The position numbers were made by a program, and so were the translations under genes. From contig CAZGUX010000091.1 in NCBI GenBank assembly GCA_964529305.1, positions 62,001-126,000 on the forward strand: a stretch of DNA of 64,000 bases, in the 5' to 3' direction. Position 1 is the stretch's first letter; each line of letters starts with the position of its first letter. Shown one piece after another: positions 52,801-59,344 of the stretch. The notes under the pieces were generated by a model, which saw only the letters and a program-made list of their open reading frames with translations, was not told the DNA's origin and did not search any database. Source of the DNA: CAZGUX01 sp964529305 (lineage in GTDB: Bacteria > Acidobacteriota > Terriglobia > Bryobacterales > Bryobacteraceae).

Positions 52801-54067
52801 GGCCGACCTGGATGAGGCGCACAAGCTGAGCCTGTTCCGACAGGTGGAGACACCGTCGGGCAGAGTGGTCGAGCAATGGAAAGACCTGAGCCAAGGATGG
52901 GTCGCCGCGCCGAAGGCGAAATTCACCGATCCGGTGGCCGGCGCGGCGAAGCAGGCGCTTTCCGCGGCGGACGAAACCAAGGCGCTCTCGGATCTCGCCG
53001 CCCTGGCGACAGAACTCAGACCCAGCGGCGGCCTGACCTCCGCCGCGGAGCGGGCCAAAGATCTCCTGCCGAAGATCAAGGGCACGCCGGTGGAAGGCGA
53101 GATCGCCCGGCTCTTTCACCGTGAAGGTAAGGCCGTGGCGGCGAAGGTCGTGGACGGACTGGCTCAGTTGCTCGAGGGGGGTGTCAAGGGACGCGAACTG
53201 GAAGGGCTGGCCGAGTTTCTCAAGAACACACAGAACGGGACGCTCGCCGCCGAGATCCTGGGCCGCGGCACCCGCCAGGGCGGCGCGATCTACAGGGATT
53301 CCATCCGCGGTTTCTTGGAGAAAGCGCTGACCTTCCGGCCAGGCGATTTCAAGGGCGTGCATGTGGCATTCGAGGCGCGAGGCGGCGGCCTGGCCGGCGC
53401 CGAAGCGGTCCTCGACATTGCCAAGCGATTCGACCCGCCCCGGTCGGTCTTCGGCGCACTTAACGACCTGGCGCCCCATTCCGAAGGGATGTCGAAAGTG
53501 GTTGGCTACCTGAAGAGCATCAGTCCGGATCTCAACAAAGCGGCCTCGGCCCAGCTTGCCCAGACGGCTGACTTATTGCGCGAGTTCCCCGGCTCTCGAA
53601 TCGTGTTCGAAGCCCCAGTAACGGATGCGGCCGGTACCCTGATCCGCGAGATCGACATCCGTATTGTGTCGCCGGTTTCGCGGGTGACGATTCTCGACGC
53701 CGAGATCAAGGAGATCAGCGCGACTATTTTCGTCGAAGGCAGCCGCGCCCGGCAGCAATTTGCCCGGGACATTGTGGAAAGCGTGAAGTCCGCCCGTACG
53801 ACGGGCGCCAAACCGCTGGGGCGATTCCGCTGGTACATCCGCCAGCAGGAAATCCTCAACAAGCAGCTTGCGGACATGGGGGTTGACGCCGCGAAGGCGA
53901 CCCAAGTCGAGATCCAGGCGGCGAAGGACGAAATCATGAAGAAGTTCAAAGGGGTATTTGAGAAGGCGTTTACGAGGGGTGAAATGAGCCAGCTCACCCA
54001 AGCCGAACTGGACGCGGCCAAACTCGACTTTGCCGCCCGGTTCCCGGAGATCGTGAGGTTGTTCTAG
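49829..54067 (+). CDS. Giant tail-operon protein with hydrophobic core and C-terminal nuclease-like domain (1412 aa)
   Basis: The largest gene of the operon occupies the tape-measure slot. Residues 1-120 are helical, 130-305 form a beta-rich domain, and 306-333 are a Pro/Ala linker. At 344-356 there is a striking Trp-rich stretch (AWLWWWFVWFNVL), and 615-645 are strongly hydrophobic (LALGIAALVLTFLFPPVG). Long helical segments follow to about 1230. The C-terminal domain (about 1240-1400) has Glu1274-x-Asp1276, then Asp1290-x-Glu1292-x-Lys1294 on an adjacent strand, the pattern of PD-(D/E)XK nucleases. It may be a toxin carried by the particle, a tape measure, or both. No adjacent immunity gene is visible. 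Function is inference from motif and position. Confidence 0.65.
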   Translation: MPVSVHIPARFRIDQSVLEDRVEEAAAAYAATLGRALKASREAVLKPRGAYVRVAASAMDATWWGEGLAKIPTPVRQALEKALARALEDELTRSGIPDWGRIESTGRPSAAESLDPARWDAEQGTYHVPCYDKKGAPKPVPAHPKSADDNTETIVVLGQFASYDEVYAAIKAFYRDATPKGNTLYGVYGTWSADGKHYLFWVLGLLEEGPKKGSPLFAALHLVNGKVERGKFISTGQPMVVDLGAKYVVDFLLERKEENGVPYGATLRKESESKTRPLYQIEPFSKGKSIHFGVARSEETVYVIPVTASAAPAAPPPAPVAVSPLPPVFAYSIDINPIPDEGFPAWLWWWFVWFNVLGPEVRRNPNMIAVFTDWENWGWKQDALDLNWLFIYVYHGKIYKHFCRHLALKMLEASRTNMAAFKVEVAKPEWKDRVAIEMDVLREPARELSEIRHIEDFEKQLANLSKSPGRGIAPIHTDWGKEQAAKLRARIAAAEKIRYKLEDLAGLVELFQAMDPVLMVLTVKGGKQVALEDAIVQVSGLSGQQILDEIKSNIDWMIAQTWEATGKITSDFGIAHKLKIVQTVANEQLKQWLDASSAFKKVVDNVTSTSWAEWLALGIAALVLTFLFPPVGLALGAGLGVTAAVTSTRAAIELSKLSKARLAQYGFAGLASEQEVDAAVFAAVLDVFFAVLDLGALGKGIASATAKGLERAAAKEAVGVLGQRLEKFVGVWRQFDKWPEAMRSELRNTLISRLEKQGFDQVKSAAHADQVFSALQGEMLARYERHLIEFQSKFGRALEAGELSARDVDAMRKWMLQEWKHPKRFMAGLLDELQPGKRLWDDIVGRHLAGLPLPERQAAEFFAGMNAADITAFAESLGDLRQILRPNRLAALAAEAGLTTNYRTLGAQLNALLSRFEQPAEALAKLENLLARRADSAVILEGLGRSTNPRRTLDALLTPRVLDTNLAGRTFELMEALNRPAASNGRVIRIVADLDEAHKLSLFRQVETPSGRVVEQWKDLSQGWVAAPKAKFTDPVAGAAKQALSAADETKALSDLAALATELRPSGGLTSAAERAKDLLPKIKGTPVEGEIARLFHREGKAVAAKVVDGLAQLLEGGVKGRELEGLAEFLKNTQNGTLAAEILGRGTRQGGAIYRDSIRGFLEKALTFRPGDFKGVHVAFEARGGGLAGAEAVLDIAKRFDPPRSVFGALNDLAPHSEGMSKVVGYLKSISPDLNKAASAQLAQTADLLREFPGSRIVFEAPVTDAAGTLIREIDIRIVSPVSRVTILDAEIKEISATIFVEGSRARQQFARDIVESVKSARTTGAKPLGRFRWYIRQQEILNKQLADMGVDAAKATQVEIQAAKDEIMKKFKGVFEKAFTRGEMSQLTQAELDAAKLDFAARFPEIVRLF

Positions 54068-54069
54068 CC

Positions 54070-54561
54070 ATGTCTACGTTTCAAAAGTACGACGTCATCC
54101 CCTCGGCGATCATCTCCGACGGCATCCTGCCCGTGCCATTGTGGGCCGTCACCGCGATGACGCTCAGCCAGACCTATCACCTGCCGCCCATCGGCTCCAA
54201 GGGCGCGCGAGCCATCGTGGCCGCTCACGACGACACCATCACACTCACCGGCATCCTGGCCGGCAAGGAGCGCTTCGCCTGGAAACTGGCCCTCGAAACC
54301 ATGGCCGAAACCAGCAAACGGGGCGGGGCGCTGGCGGCATTCACCGGCGGCAAGGCCGGCGGCCTCATCCTCATCACCTCGATGACCATTCGCACGGACA
54401 TGCAGGTGCAGACGCTGTCGTTCTCCGCGTCCTCCGCCAAACGCGATGTCCTCGACGTCTCCATCTCCATGGTCCACATGCCGCTCCCGGGCGCGCTGGG
54501 CAAATTGCTCGACGTGGCCAGCATCGGCATCGGCGCGCTGGCCGACTTTGGAGGCAACTGA
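54070..54561 (+). CDS. Tail-operon protein in the gpU slot (163 aa)
   Basis: Small beta-rich protein with strand-like segments DTITLTGILAGKERFAW, GGLILITSMTIRTDMQV and RDVLDVSISMVHMPLPG, and a hydrophobic, Gly/Ala-rich C-terminus (DVASIGIGALADFGG). Placement after the presumed tape measure and before the hub gene corresponds to gpU (tail terminator/hub-side protein) in P2-like phages, but sequence resemblance to gpU is not something I can show. It starts 2 bp after the giant gene, and its stop overlaps the next start by one base, so it is tightly coupled in the operon. Confidence 0.6.
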   Translation: MSTFQKYDVIPSAIISDGILPVPLWAVTAMTLSQTYHLPPIGSKGARAIVAAHDDTITLTGILAGKERFAWKLALETMAETSKRGGALAAFTGGKAGGLILITSMTIRTDMQVQTLSFSASSAKRDVLDVSISMVHMPLPGALGKLLDVASIGIGALADFGGN

Positions 54562-55193
54562 TGCAGCCCATTCCCGTGAATCGCCTGCTGGTGCCGGACC
54601 GGAAAGCGTCGGCGCCCGACGGCTTTCTCGCCGTGACGTCCGCGGTTCAGGCGGGGTTGCCGCATATCGTGGCGCTGGACGAGGGGACCCGTCTGATTCT
54701 GACGGTGCCGACGGGACTCGCCGCCACGTGGCGCGACGCCGACCCCGCGGCCGTGGTCAGCCGTGGCGACGAGCAGGACGTACCCTCCTCCGGCCATCCG
54801 AACGAGCCGATCGGCGATGCCGCGCGGGCCGCTGCGCGGTTGCTCGTTCAGGCAGCCGAAGTGACCATCGCGTCCGTTCCCCTGGTGGCGGGGCTGCGAT
54901 CGGTGGCGCCCGACTCCGGAGACCGCGCCGCGCGCATCGAGCTGGTGATCCTATCCTGGACCCTGCACGCTGGGAGCCTTCGCGGCCGCGGCGATTTTGG
55001 TTCCCGCCTGTCGTTCGCATGGCGTCGCGCCGACGGCCCGGTGGACGGCTTCTCGAGCCCGCCGCCGAACCCCGTCTGGCTGAGGCGGGTCGAGCCCCAG
55101 CGCCGCGTCGAGTCCCTGCTGGACGTCCGGATCGGCATCGTCCGTGAAGCCCGGCTCCTTAAAGCGTCGAGAAAGGTGGTGTCCTTCCAATGA
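54561..55193 (+). CDS. Tail-operon protein, unknown function (210 aa)
   Basis: Begins at ATG 54561, sharing one base with the previous stop, and ends with an ATGA overlap with the hub gene. The sequence is mixed alpha/beta: IPVNRLLVPDRKASAPDGFLAV near the start, then EGTRLILTVPTGLAATW, and a C-terminal stretch PQRRVESLLDVRIGIVREARLL. No family recognised. A connector or hub-associated role is suggested only by its position between the gpU-slot protein and the gp27/gp5-like hub. Confidence 0.6.
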   Translation: MQPIPVNRLLVPDRKASAPDGFLAVTSAVQAGLPHIVALDEGTRLILTVPTGLAATWRDADPAAVVSRGDEQDVPSSGHPNEPIGDAARAAARLLVQAAEVTIASVPLVAGLRSVAPDSGDRAARIELVILSWTLHAGSLRGRGDFGSRLSFAWRRADGPVDGFSSPPPNPVWLRRVEPQRRVESLLDVRIGIVREARLLKASRKVVSFQ

Positions 55194-57109
55194 TCCCGTC
55201 ACCCTCCAGCCTCCTCGACAAAGCCCTGCTCGGCAACGACTCGGCATGGCACCTGGCCTTCTACAATGCCGACGGCAGCCTCGCCTTCGAATTCGGCCGG
55301 GAGGACTATCACGCCGAGATCCAGGCTTCCCTGCCGGGTGCGCTCGAGGGCGGCGTCTACAAGTTCGTCGTCGAGGGACTGACCGACGAGCACTACGGCA
55401 AGATCGCCCAGAAGGACGACAAGGCCCCGAAGTTCGTCAAGCTGTTCCTCTACTGGCGCGACACCAACTCCAGCGTGACAGGCTACCTTGCCAACCTGGG
55501 CGGCCTCACCGACATGTTCTCGAAGGTCAAGGCCGAGGACTTGAAGGACTACCTGGTCGCCGACCTCGCCATTGTTTCGATCAGCCGCAAAGCGGGGACG
55601 CGTCGTTACGAAACCACGATCAACGCGCGGGAGCGGATTTTCGACGCGGTCACCAAGACCAAGGTCAAGAGCTCGATTCCGGCCGGCCCGCTCGACACGA
55701 TGCTCGACCAGTTGCTCAAAGAATGCTCGCTGGTTCGCGACAAGGATTTCAAGACCTACAAGCTGCCGAAGATCGCGGTGGTCGCGCTCCGCAAGGGCGA
55801 GCCCGTGGCCGCGCACCTGCGCGCCATCGCCGAATCGGTGGAGATTGCTTCCAGGAAACTGGGGCGCGGGATGATGCTGATCCGCGCCGGGACGCTGCAC
55901 TTCGGCGTCCGTCCGATCCCTTTCGAAGGCGATGCAAAGCCGCCGAAGAAGCTGGCCTTGTCCGGCGGACTGCTGGAGTCCGAGGCCGTCGAATCGAAGG
56001 ACACTGCCGACGACAAGAAGAAGTGCCGCCAGTTCAAACTGACGTTGAAAGGCCGGCCGGACCTCTTCCCAGGCGACATGGTCGAGTTCGACAGCCCGCT
56101 CGAAGATGTTTCCAAGACCGGCGGCGGCCTGCTGGGCGCGATCGGCGACCTGGTGTCCGGCCCGTTCCTTCCCTCGCTGGGAGCAGAGAAATTCGAGAAT
56201 CCGCTCAAGCTCTACGTTCAGTCCGTCGAGCATAAGCAGGGACGGACTTCCGGTTTTTCGACCGTGGTCACCGGTCTCGAGATCAAAGGCGAAACGGTGG
56301 ACGACCGTTGGGAGAAGCCCGGGGCCGACGGCAAGGCGGCGTCGCGGCCGGAAGCCTGCGCCACGGCCGAAGTGGCGGCGGCCAAGGCGATGTGCGAGCT
56401 TGCGCGCAATACCGCGGTCAATCGAGGCACGCTCGAAGCGGGCGAGGTGCGAAGCATGGTCTCGAAAGGCACGGCCGAGCCTCCCTCGCAGACCGTCCAG
56501 GTGTGGAGGGGTCTCACATCGTCCGACGGGGCCGCGCATGGCGTGCGGAGGCTGCCGGTTCAGCGTCCCAGCCCGGGTCCGATCGAAGGGGTCGCGTACG
56601 CAACTCCCTATGCCTGGGGCAAGACCGGACTGGTGCTGCCTCGCTACCCCGGCACGCGAGTCCTGGTCGGTTACCGGGACAACAACCCCAACGATCCGAT
56701 CGAACTCGGCGCGGTCTGGCAGTCCGGCGCCGGGCCGGACTCTCAACCGGGCGACTGGTGGCTCATCCTGCCCGCCGCCGTCCCCCAGAACCAGCGGGAA
56801 ACGATCGCCGACGATGCCGTTCCCGAGGAACCCACGGGCGCGGTGTCACAGGACCTGATCGATGCCGACGGCAATCGCGTGATCGAACTCGGCGAATTCA
56901 CTCTGCGGGTCGGCCGGGGCAAATTGAAAAACGCCGGACAGCGGCCGGAGCGGGCATCCGACGCCGACTCGGTGACCCTCGAGCACGCCGACAGCGGCGC
57001 AAAGATCGTCATCAAGAAGGACGGCTCCATCCAAATCAAAGGAAGCAAGATCGACCTGGAGGCCGACGGCGCCATCACGCTCAAGGCCGCGAAGGTCGAC
57101 GTTCAGTAA
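55190..57109 (+). CDS. Baseplate hub-spike protein, VgrG/gp27-gp5-like (639 aa)
   Basis: Central hub and membrane-piercing spike of the tail-like machine. Residues 1-330 correspond to the gp27-like hub part (AWHLAFYNADGSLAFEFGRED, ETTINARERIFDAVTKT, AVVALRKGEPVAAHLRAIAESVEIASR). Residues about 460-530 form the OB-fold of a gp5/VgrG spike (GVAYATPYAWGKTGLVLPRYPGTRVLVGYRD). The last 45 residues are a beta-helical needle built of short repeats (HADSGAKIVIKKDGSIQIKGSKI). No extra C-terminal effector domain is attached. The PAAR-like tip gene follows after 4 bp, matching the usual pairing. Start overlaps the previous stop. Confidence 0.85.
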   Translation: MIPSPSSLLDKALLGNDSAWHLAFYNADGSLAFEFGREDYHAEIQASLPGALEGGVYKFVVEGLTDEHYGKIAQKDDKAPKFVKLFLYWRDTNSSVTGYLANLGGLTDMFSKVKAEDLKDYLVADLAIVSISRKAGTRRYETTINARERIFDAVTKTKVKSSIPAGPLDTMLDQLLKECSLVRDKDFKTYKLPKIAVVALRKGEPVAAHLRAIAESVEIASRKLGRGMMLIRAGTLHFGVRPIPFEGDAKPPKKLALSGGLLESEAVESKDTADDKKKCRQFKLTLKGRPDLFPGDMVEFDSPLEDVSKTGGGLLGAIGDLVSGPFLPSLGAEKFENPLKLYVQSVEHKQGRTSGFSTVVTGLEIKGETVDDRWEKPGADGKAASRPEACATAEVAAAKAMCELARNTAVNRGTLEAGEVRSMVSKGTAEPPSQTVQVWRGLTSSDGAAHGVRRLPVQRPSPGPIEGVAYATPYAWGKTGLVLPRYPGTRVLVGYRDNNPNDPIELGAVWQSGAGPDSQPGDWWLILPAAVPQNQRETIADDAVPEEPTGAVSQDLIDADGNRVIELGEFTLRVGRGKLKNAGQRPERASDADSVTLEHADSGAKIVIKKDGSIQIKGSKIDLEADGAITLKAAKVDVQ

Positions 57110-57113
57110 TCCG

Positions 57114-57440
57114 ATGCCAAACGCACTGACGACCGGCAGCACTCTCGTTTGCGGCACTGGCGGCGTTGCCAGCCTGGCCAGCACGGGCAAGATGTTCGTA
57201 CAAGGCAATCCGGTGTTGCGTGAATCCGACGTCTCCGGGTTCACCATCGCCGGCTGCAAGCCGAAAGCCACCGGCGACAAGACGTGCAGTAAGGCGACGG
57301 GCGTGACCTCCGGCAAGTCGCAAAAGCTGTTCGTCGGCGGGTCCCCCGCCTTGCTGGAAAACCTGGCGGGAACCACGGACGGGACCGACGCAACCCTGAA
57401 GGCCACGTCGGCGGGGCAGGCCAAACTCAGCACGGTGTAA
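57114..57440 (+). CDS. PAAR-like spike-tip protein (108 aa)
   Basis: A small beta-rich protein placed exactly where contractile injection systems encode the sharp tip that caps the spike. It begins ALTTGSTLVCGTGG, resembling PAAR-like (DUF4280-type) proteins, and contains repeated Gly-rich turns (VQGNPVLRESDVSG, FVGGSPALLENLAG). It has Cys13, Cys48 and Cys58 but no histidine at all, so the canonical three-His-one-Cys metal site of PAAR proteins is absent; a Cys-based site is possible. Starts 4 bp after the hub and ends 5 bp before the gp25-like gene. Confidence 0.75.
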   Translation: MPNALTTGSTLVCGTGGVASLASTGKMFVQGNPVLRESDVSGFTIAGCKPKATGDKTCSKATGVTSGKSQKLFVGGSPALLENLAGTTDGTDATLKATSAGQAKLSTV

Positions 57441-57445
57441 ATGCC

Positions 57446-57913
57446 ATGACCAAACTCGAACGCGATCGTGAACTGCTGAGGGAACGGGCGCTGGGCTGGA
57501 GCCCCGCCTGCGAGTTGCTCGAGCCCGGGGTCGATCTTGGCCGCGATCTGCGGCTGGTCGATGGAGATCTCGCGCGCGTCAGCTCCATCGACAATCTCAC
57601 GCAGTCCCTCTCGCTGGCCCTCACCACTCGCCTCGGCGACGACCTCTTCAACACGGAGTTCGGCTTTGACGGCCTCCGTGCGCTGGCCGAGGAAACCAAC
57701 CCGACCCTGGTCCGGGAGCGCGTCCGCATCGCGGTCATTTCCGTTCTCCGCAAAGATCCGCGCGTGCGCCGCATCGTGGACGTGAAGCTGTCCGGCGACC
57801 GGCTGGACGAGGTCGCCGCGGGCGGCCGGACACTGGACGTGCGTGTGCTGTTCGAGACCGTGTCCGGCGACCAGGTCTCCATCAATCTCGGGAGTGTGAT
57901 CCCCAATGCCTGA
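57446..57913 (+). CDS. gp25/gpW-like baseplate wedge protein (155 aa)
   Basis: Baseplate wedge component found in T4 (gp25), P2 (gpW), T6SS (TssE) and extracellular injection systems. Residues about 35-130 match the family: DLRLVDGDLARVSSIDNLTQSLSLALTTRLGDD, then FGFDGLRALAEET, LVRERVRIAVISVLRKDPRVRRIVDVKL with the conserved Arg/Asp, and a closing strand TLDVRVLFETVSGDQVSI. Length is normal. Its stop lies inside the next gene (8-bp overlap), so wedge and baseplate-J proteins are translationally coupled. Confidence 0.9.
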   Translation: MTKLERDRELLRERALGWSPACELLEPGVDLGRDLRLVDGDLARVSSIDNLTQSLSLALTTRLGDDLFNTEFGFDGLRALAEETNPTLVRERVRIAVISVLRKDPRVRRIVDVKLSGDRLDEVAAGGRTLDVRVLFETVSGDQVSINLGSVIPNA

Positions 57914-59333
57914 CGATACCCGCATCGATACCGCTGACGTACTCGCCGTGGACGCGGCCGTTCTGCGCACCACCGGCTCGCTCCAGTTCGGGCTCTCCGC
58001 CGACGGCTTCGTGCCCAAACCGTTCGCGCGCCTGCTGGCCGAAAAGCTCGCGCTGGGCCGGGCCCTGTTCGGCGACAACCTCGACCTGAGCTCCGGTTCG
58101 GCCATTCGCAAGCTGCTCGAGATCTCGGCGCTCGAGGACGCGCGCACGTGGGCCGCGCTCGCCGCGATGTATGACAACAGTTTCGTTCCCACCGCAACTG
58201 GGGAGGCGCTCAGCCGCCTGGGTCTGGAACTGGGCCTGCCGAGACCTTTTCTCGAAGCGCGGGGCACGATCGTGCTGAAGTTGGCCGGTCCACTCCCGGC
58301 CGGGACTTCGCAGATCTCGATTCCGCGAGGCGCCCGGCTTTCCACTCCAGGCGGGCACCATGTGGCCACCGATGAGAGCATCGTGCTGTCGGCGGCCAGC
58401 CCGCAGCGCACCCTCAGCGTGATCGCCTTCTACCCCGGCCCTTCCCACAATCTCGACCCGGCCAATGCCAACCAGAAGATCGACCGCTGGAACCGGCTGG
58501 ACCCCGCGGTGGAGGAACTGGACAAAGCGGAAAAGGCCGCCGGCGCCCCCCTCGTCGCCGTTGAGCACACGGCTCCCCTTTCCGGCGGCGAGCTGAAATG
58601 GCCCGACAGCCGCTATCGCGATCTTTTGCTGCGCGCGCCGCGATCTCTCTGGACCGTCGATGCGATCCGGCTCGCAGTCTCACTGGTCCCCGGCGTCCGC
58701 CACGTGCAGGTTCGCGATGCTCTCGGCGGCCTCGACATCAACCAGTCGATCTTCGGCAACTTCAATTTCATCGAGCGGGTGTTCGGCAGCGAGCGCAATC
58801 TGGGCAGTCCCTACTACTTCACGGTGCTGGTGGCGCCGGTTCCAGGAGCCATCTGGTCCGGCCCCGACGGACTGCACGCGTCGGTGGAGTCCGCGATCGA
58901 AGACCTGCGCCCGCTGGGCATCTTCCCCCAGATTGAACCAGCCGACGAGGTCGGGGTCGGCGTCGAGGGTGACCTGGTCACGACCGGACTGCCCCTTCCC
59001 ACCGGCTCGGCAGCCACGGTCAATGCCTCCCAGGCGGCGCAGGATCTCAAGAAGCGCCTGCTTTCCCGCGTCTCCCGCTACATTGACGGATTGCAGTTCG
59101 GCGAGCCGGTCCGGTCGGCCGAGGTGATCTGGTCCGTCATGAATGAACCGGGAATCGCCGACTTCCGCGGTGTCCGGCTGCTCCGCTTCCCTCCCGGCTT
59201 CGACGCGGTCGATCTGAACGCCGGCGCAACGCCGGGCGCCGTCCAGAAGTACGAAGTGGGAAAGAACATCGAGCTGCAGGCGAACCAGATCCCCGTTTTC
59301 GTCGACGACGCGGGCGGCCTGAAGATCGTCTGA
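57906..59333 (+). CDS. Baseplate J / gp47-like protein (475 aa)
   Basis: A gpJ/gp6-type wedge protein that connects the hub to the rim of the baseplate. Early residues (GSLQFGLSADGFVPKPFARLLAEKLALG) and the helical segment GSAIRKLLEISALEDARTWAALAAMYDNSF correspond to the family's N-terminal domain. IDAIRLAV- and SLVPGVRHVQVRDAL-like strands and a beta-sandwich (RGARLSTPGG, then FTVLVAPVPG) follow, and the C-terminal helices end GLQFGEPVRSAEVIWSVMNEPG. Length fits phage J proteins. It overlaps the gp25-like gene and is 11 bp from the next. Confidence 0.85.
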   Translation: MPDDTRIDTADVLAVDAAVLRTTGSLQFGLSADGFVPKPFARLLAEKLALGRALFGDNLDLSSGSAIRKLLEISALEDARTWAALAAMYDNSFVPTATGEALSRLGLELGLPRPFLEARGTIVLKLAGPLPAGTSQISIPRGARLSTPGGHHVATDESIVLSAASPQRTLSVIAFYPGPSHNLDPANANQKIDRWNRLDPAVEELDKAEKAAGAPLVAVEHTAPLSGGELKWPDSRYRDLLLRAPRSLWTVDAIRLAVSLVPGVRHVQVRDALGGLDINQSIFGNFNFIERVFGSERNLGSPYYFTVLVAPVPGAIWSGPDGLHASVESAIEDLRPLGIFPQIEPADEVGVGVEGDLVTTGLPLPTGSAATVNASQAAQDLKKRLLSRVSRYIDGLQFGEPVRSAEVIWSVMNEPGIADFRGVRLLRFPPGFDAVDLNAGATPGAVQKYEVGKNIELQANQIPVFVDDAGGLKIV

Positions 59334-59344
59334 GGAGATTCGCC

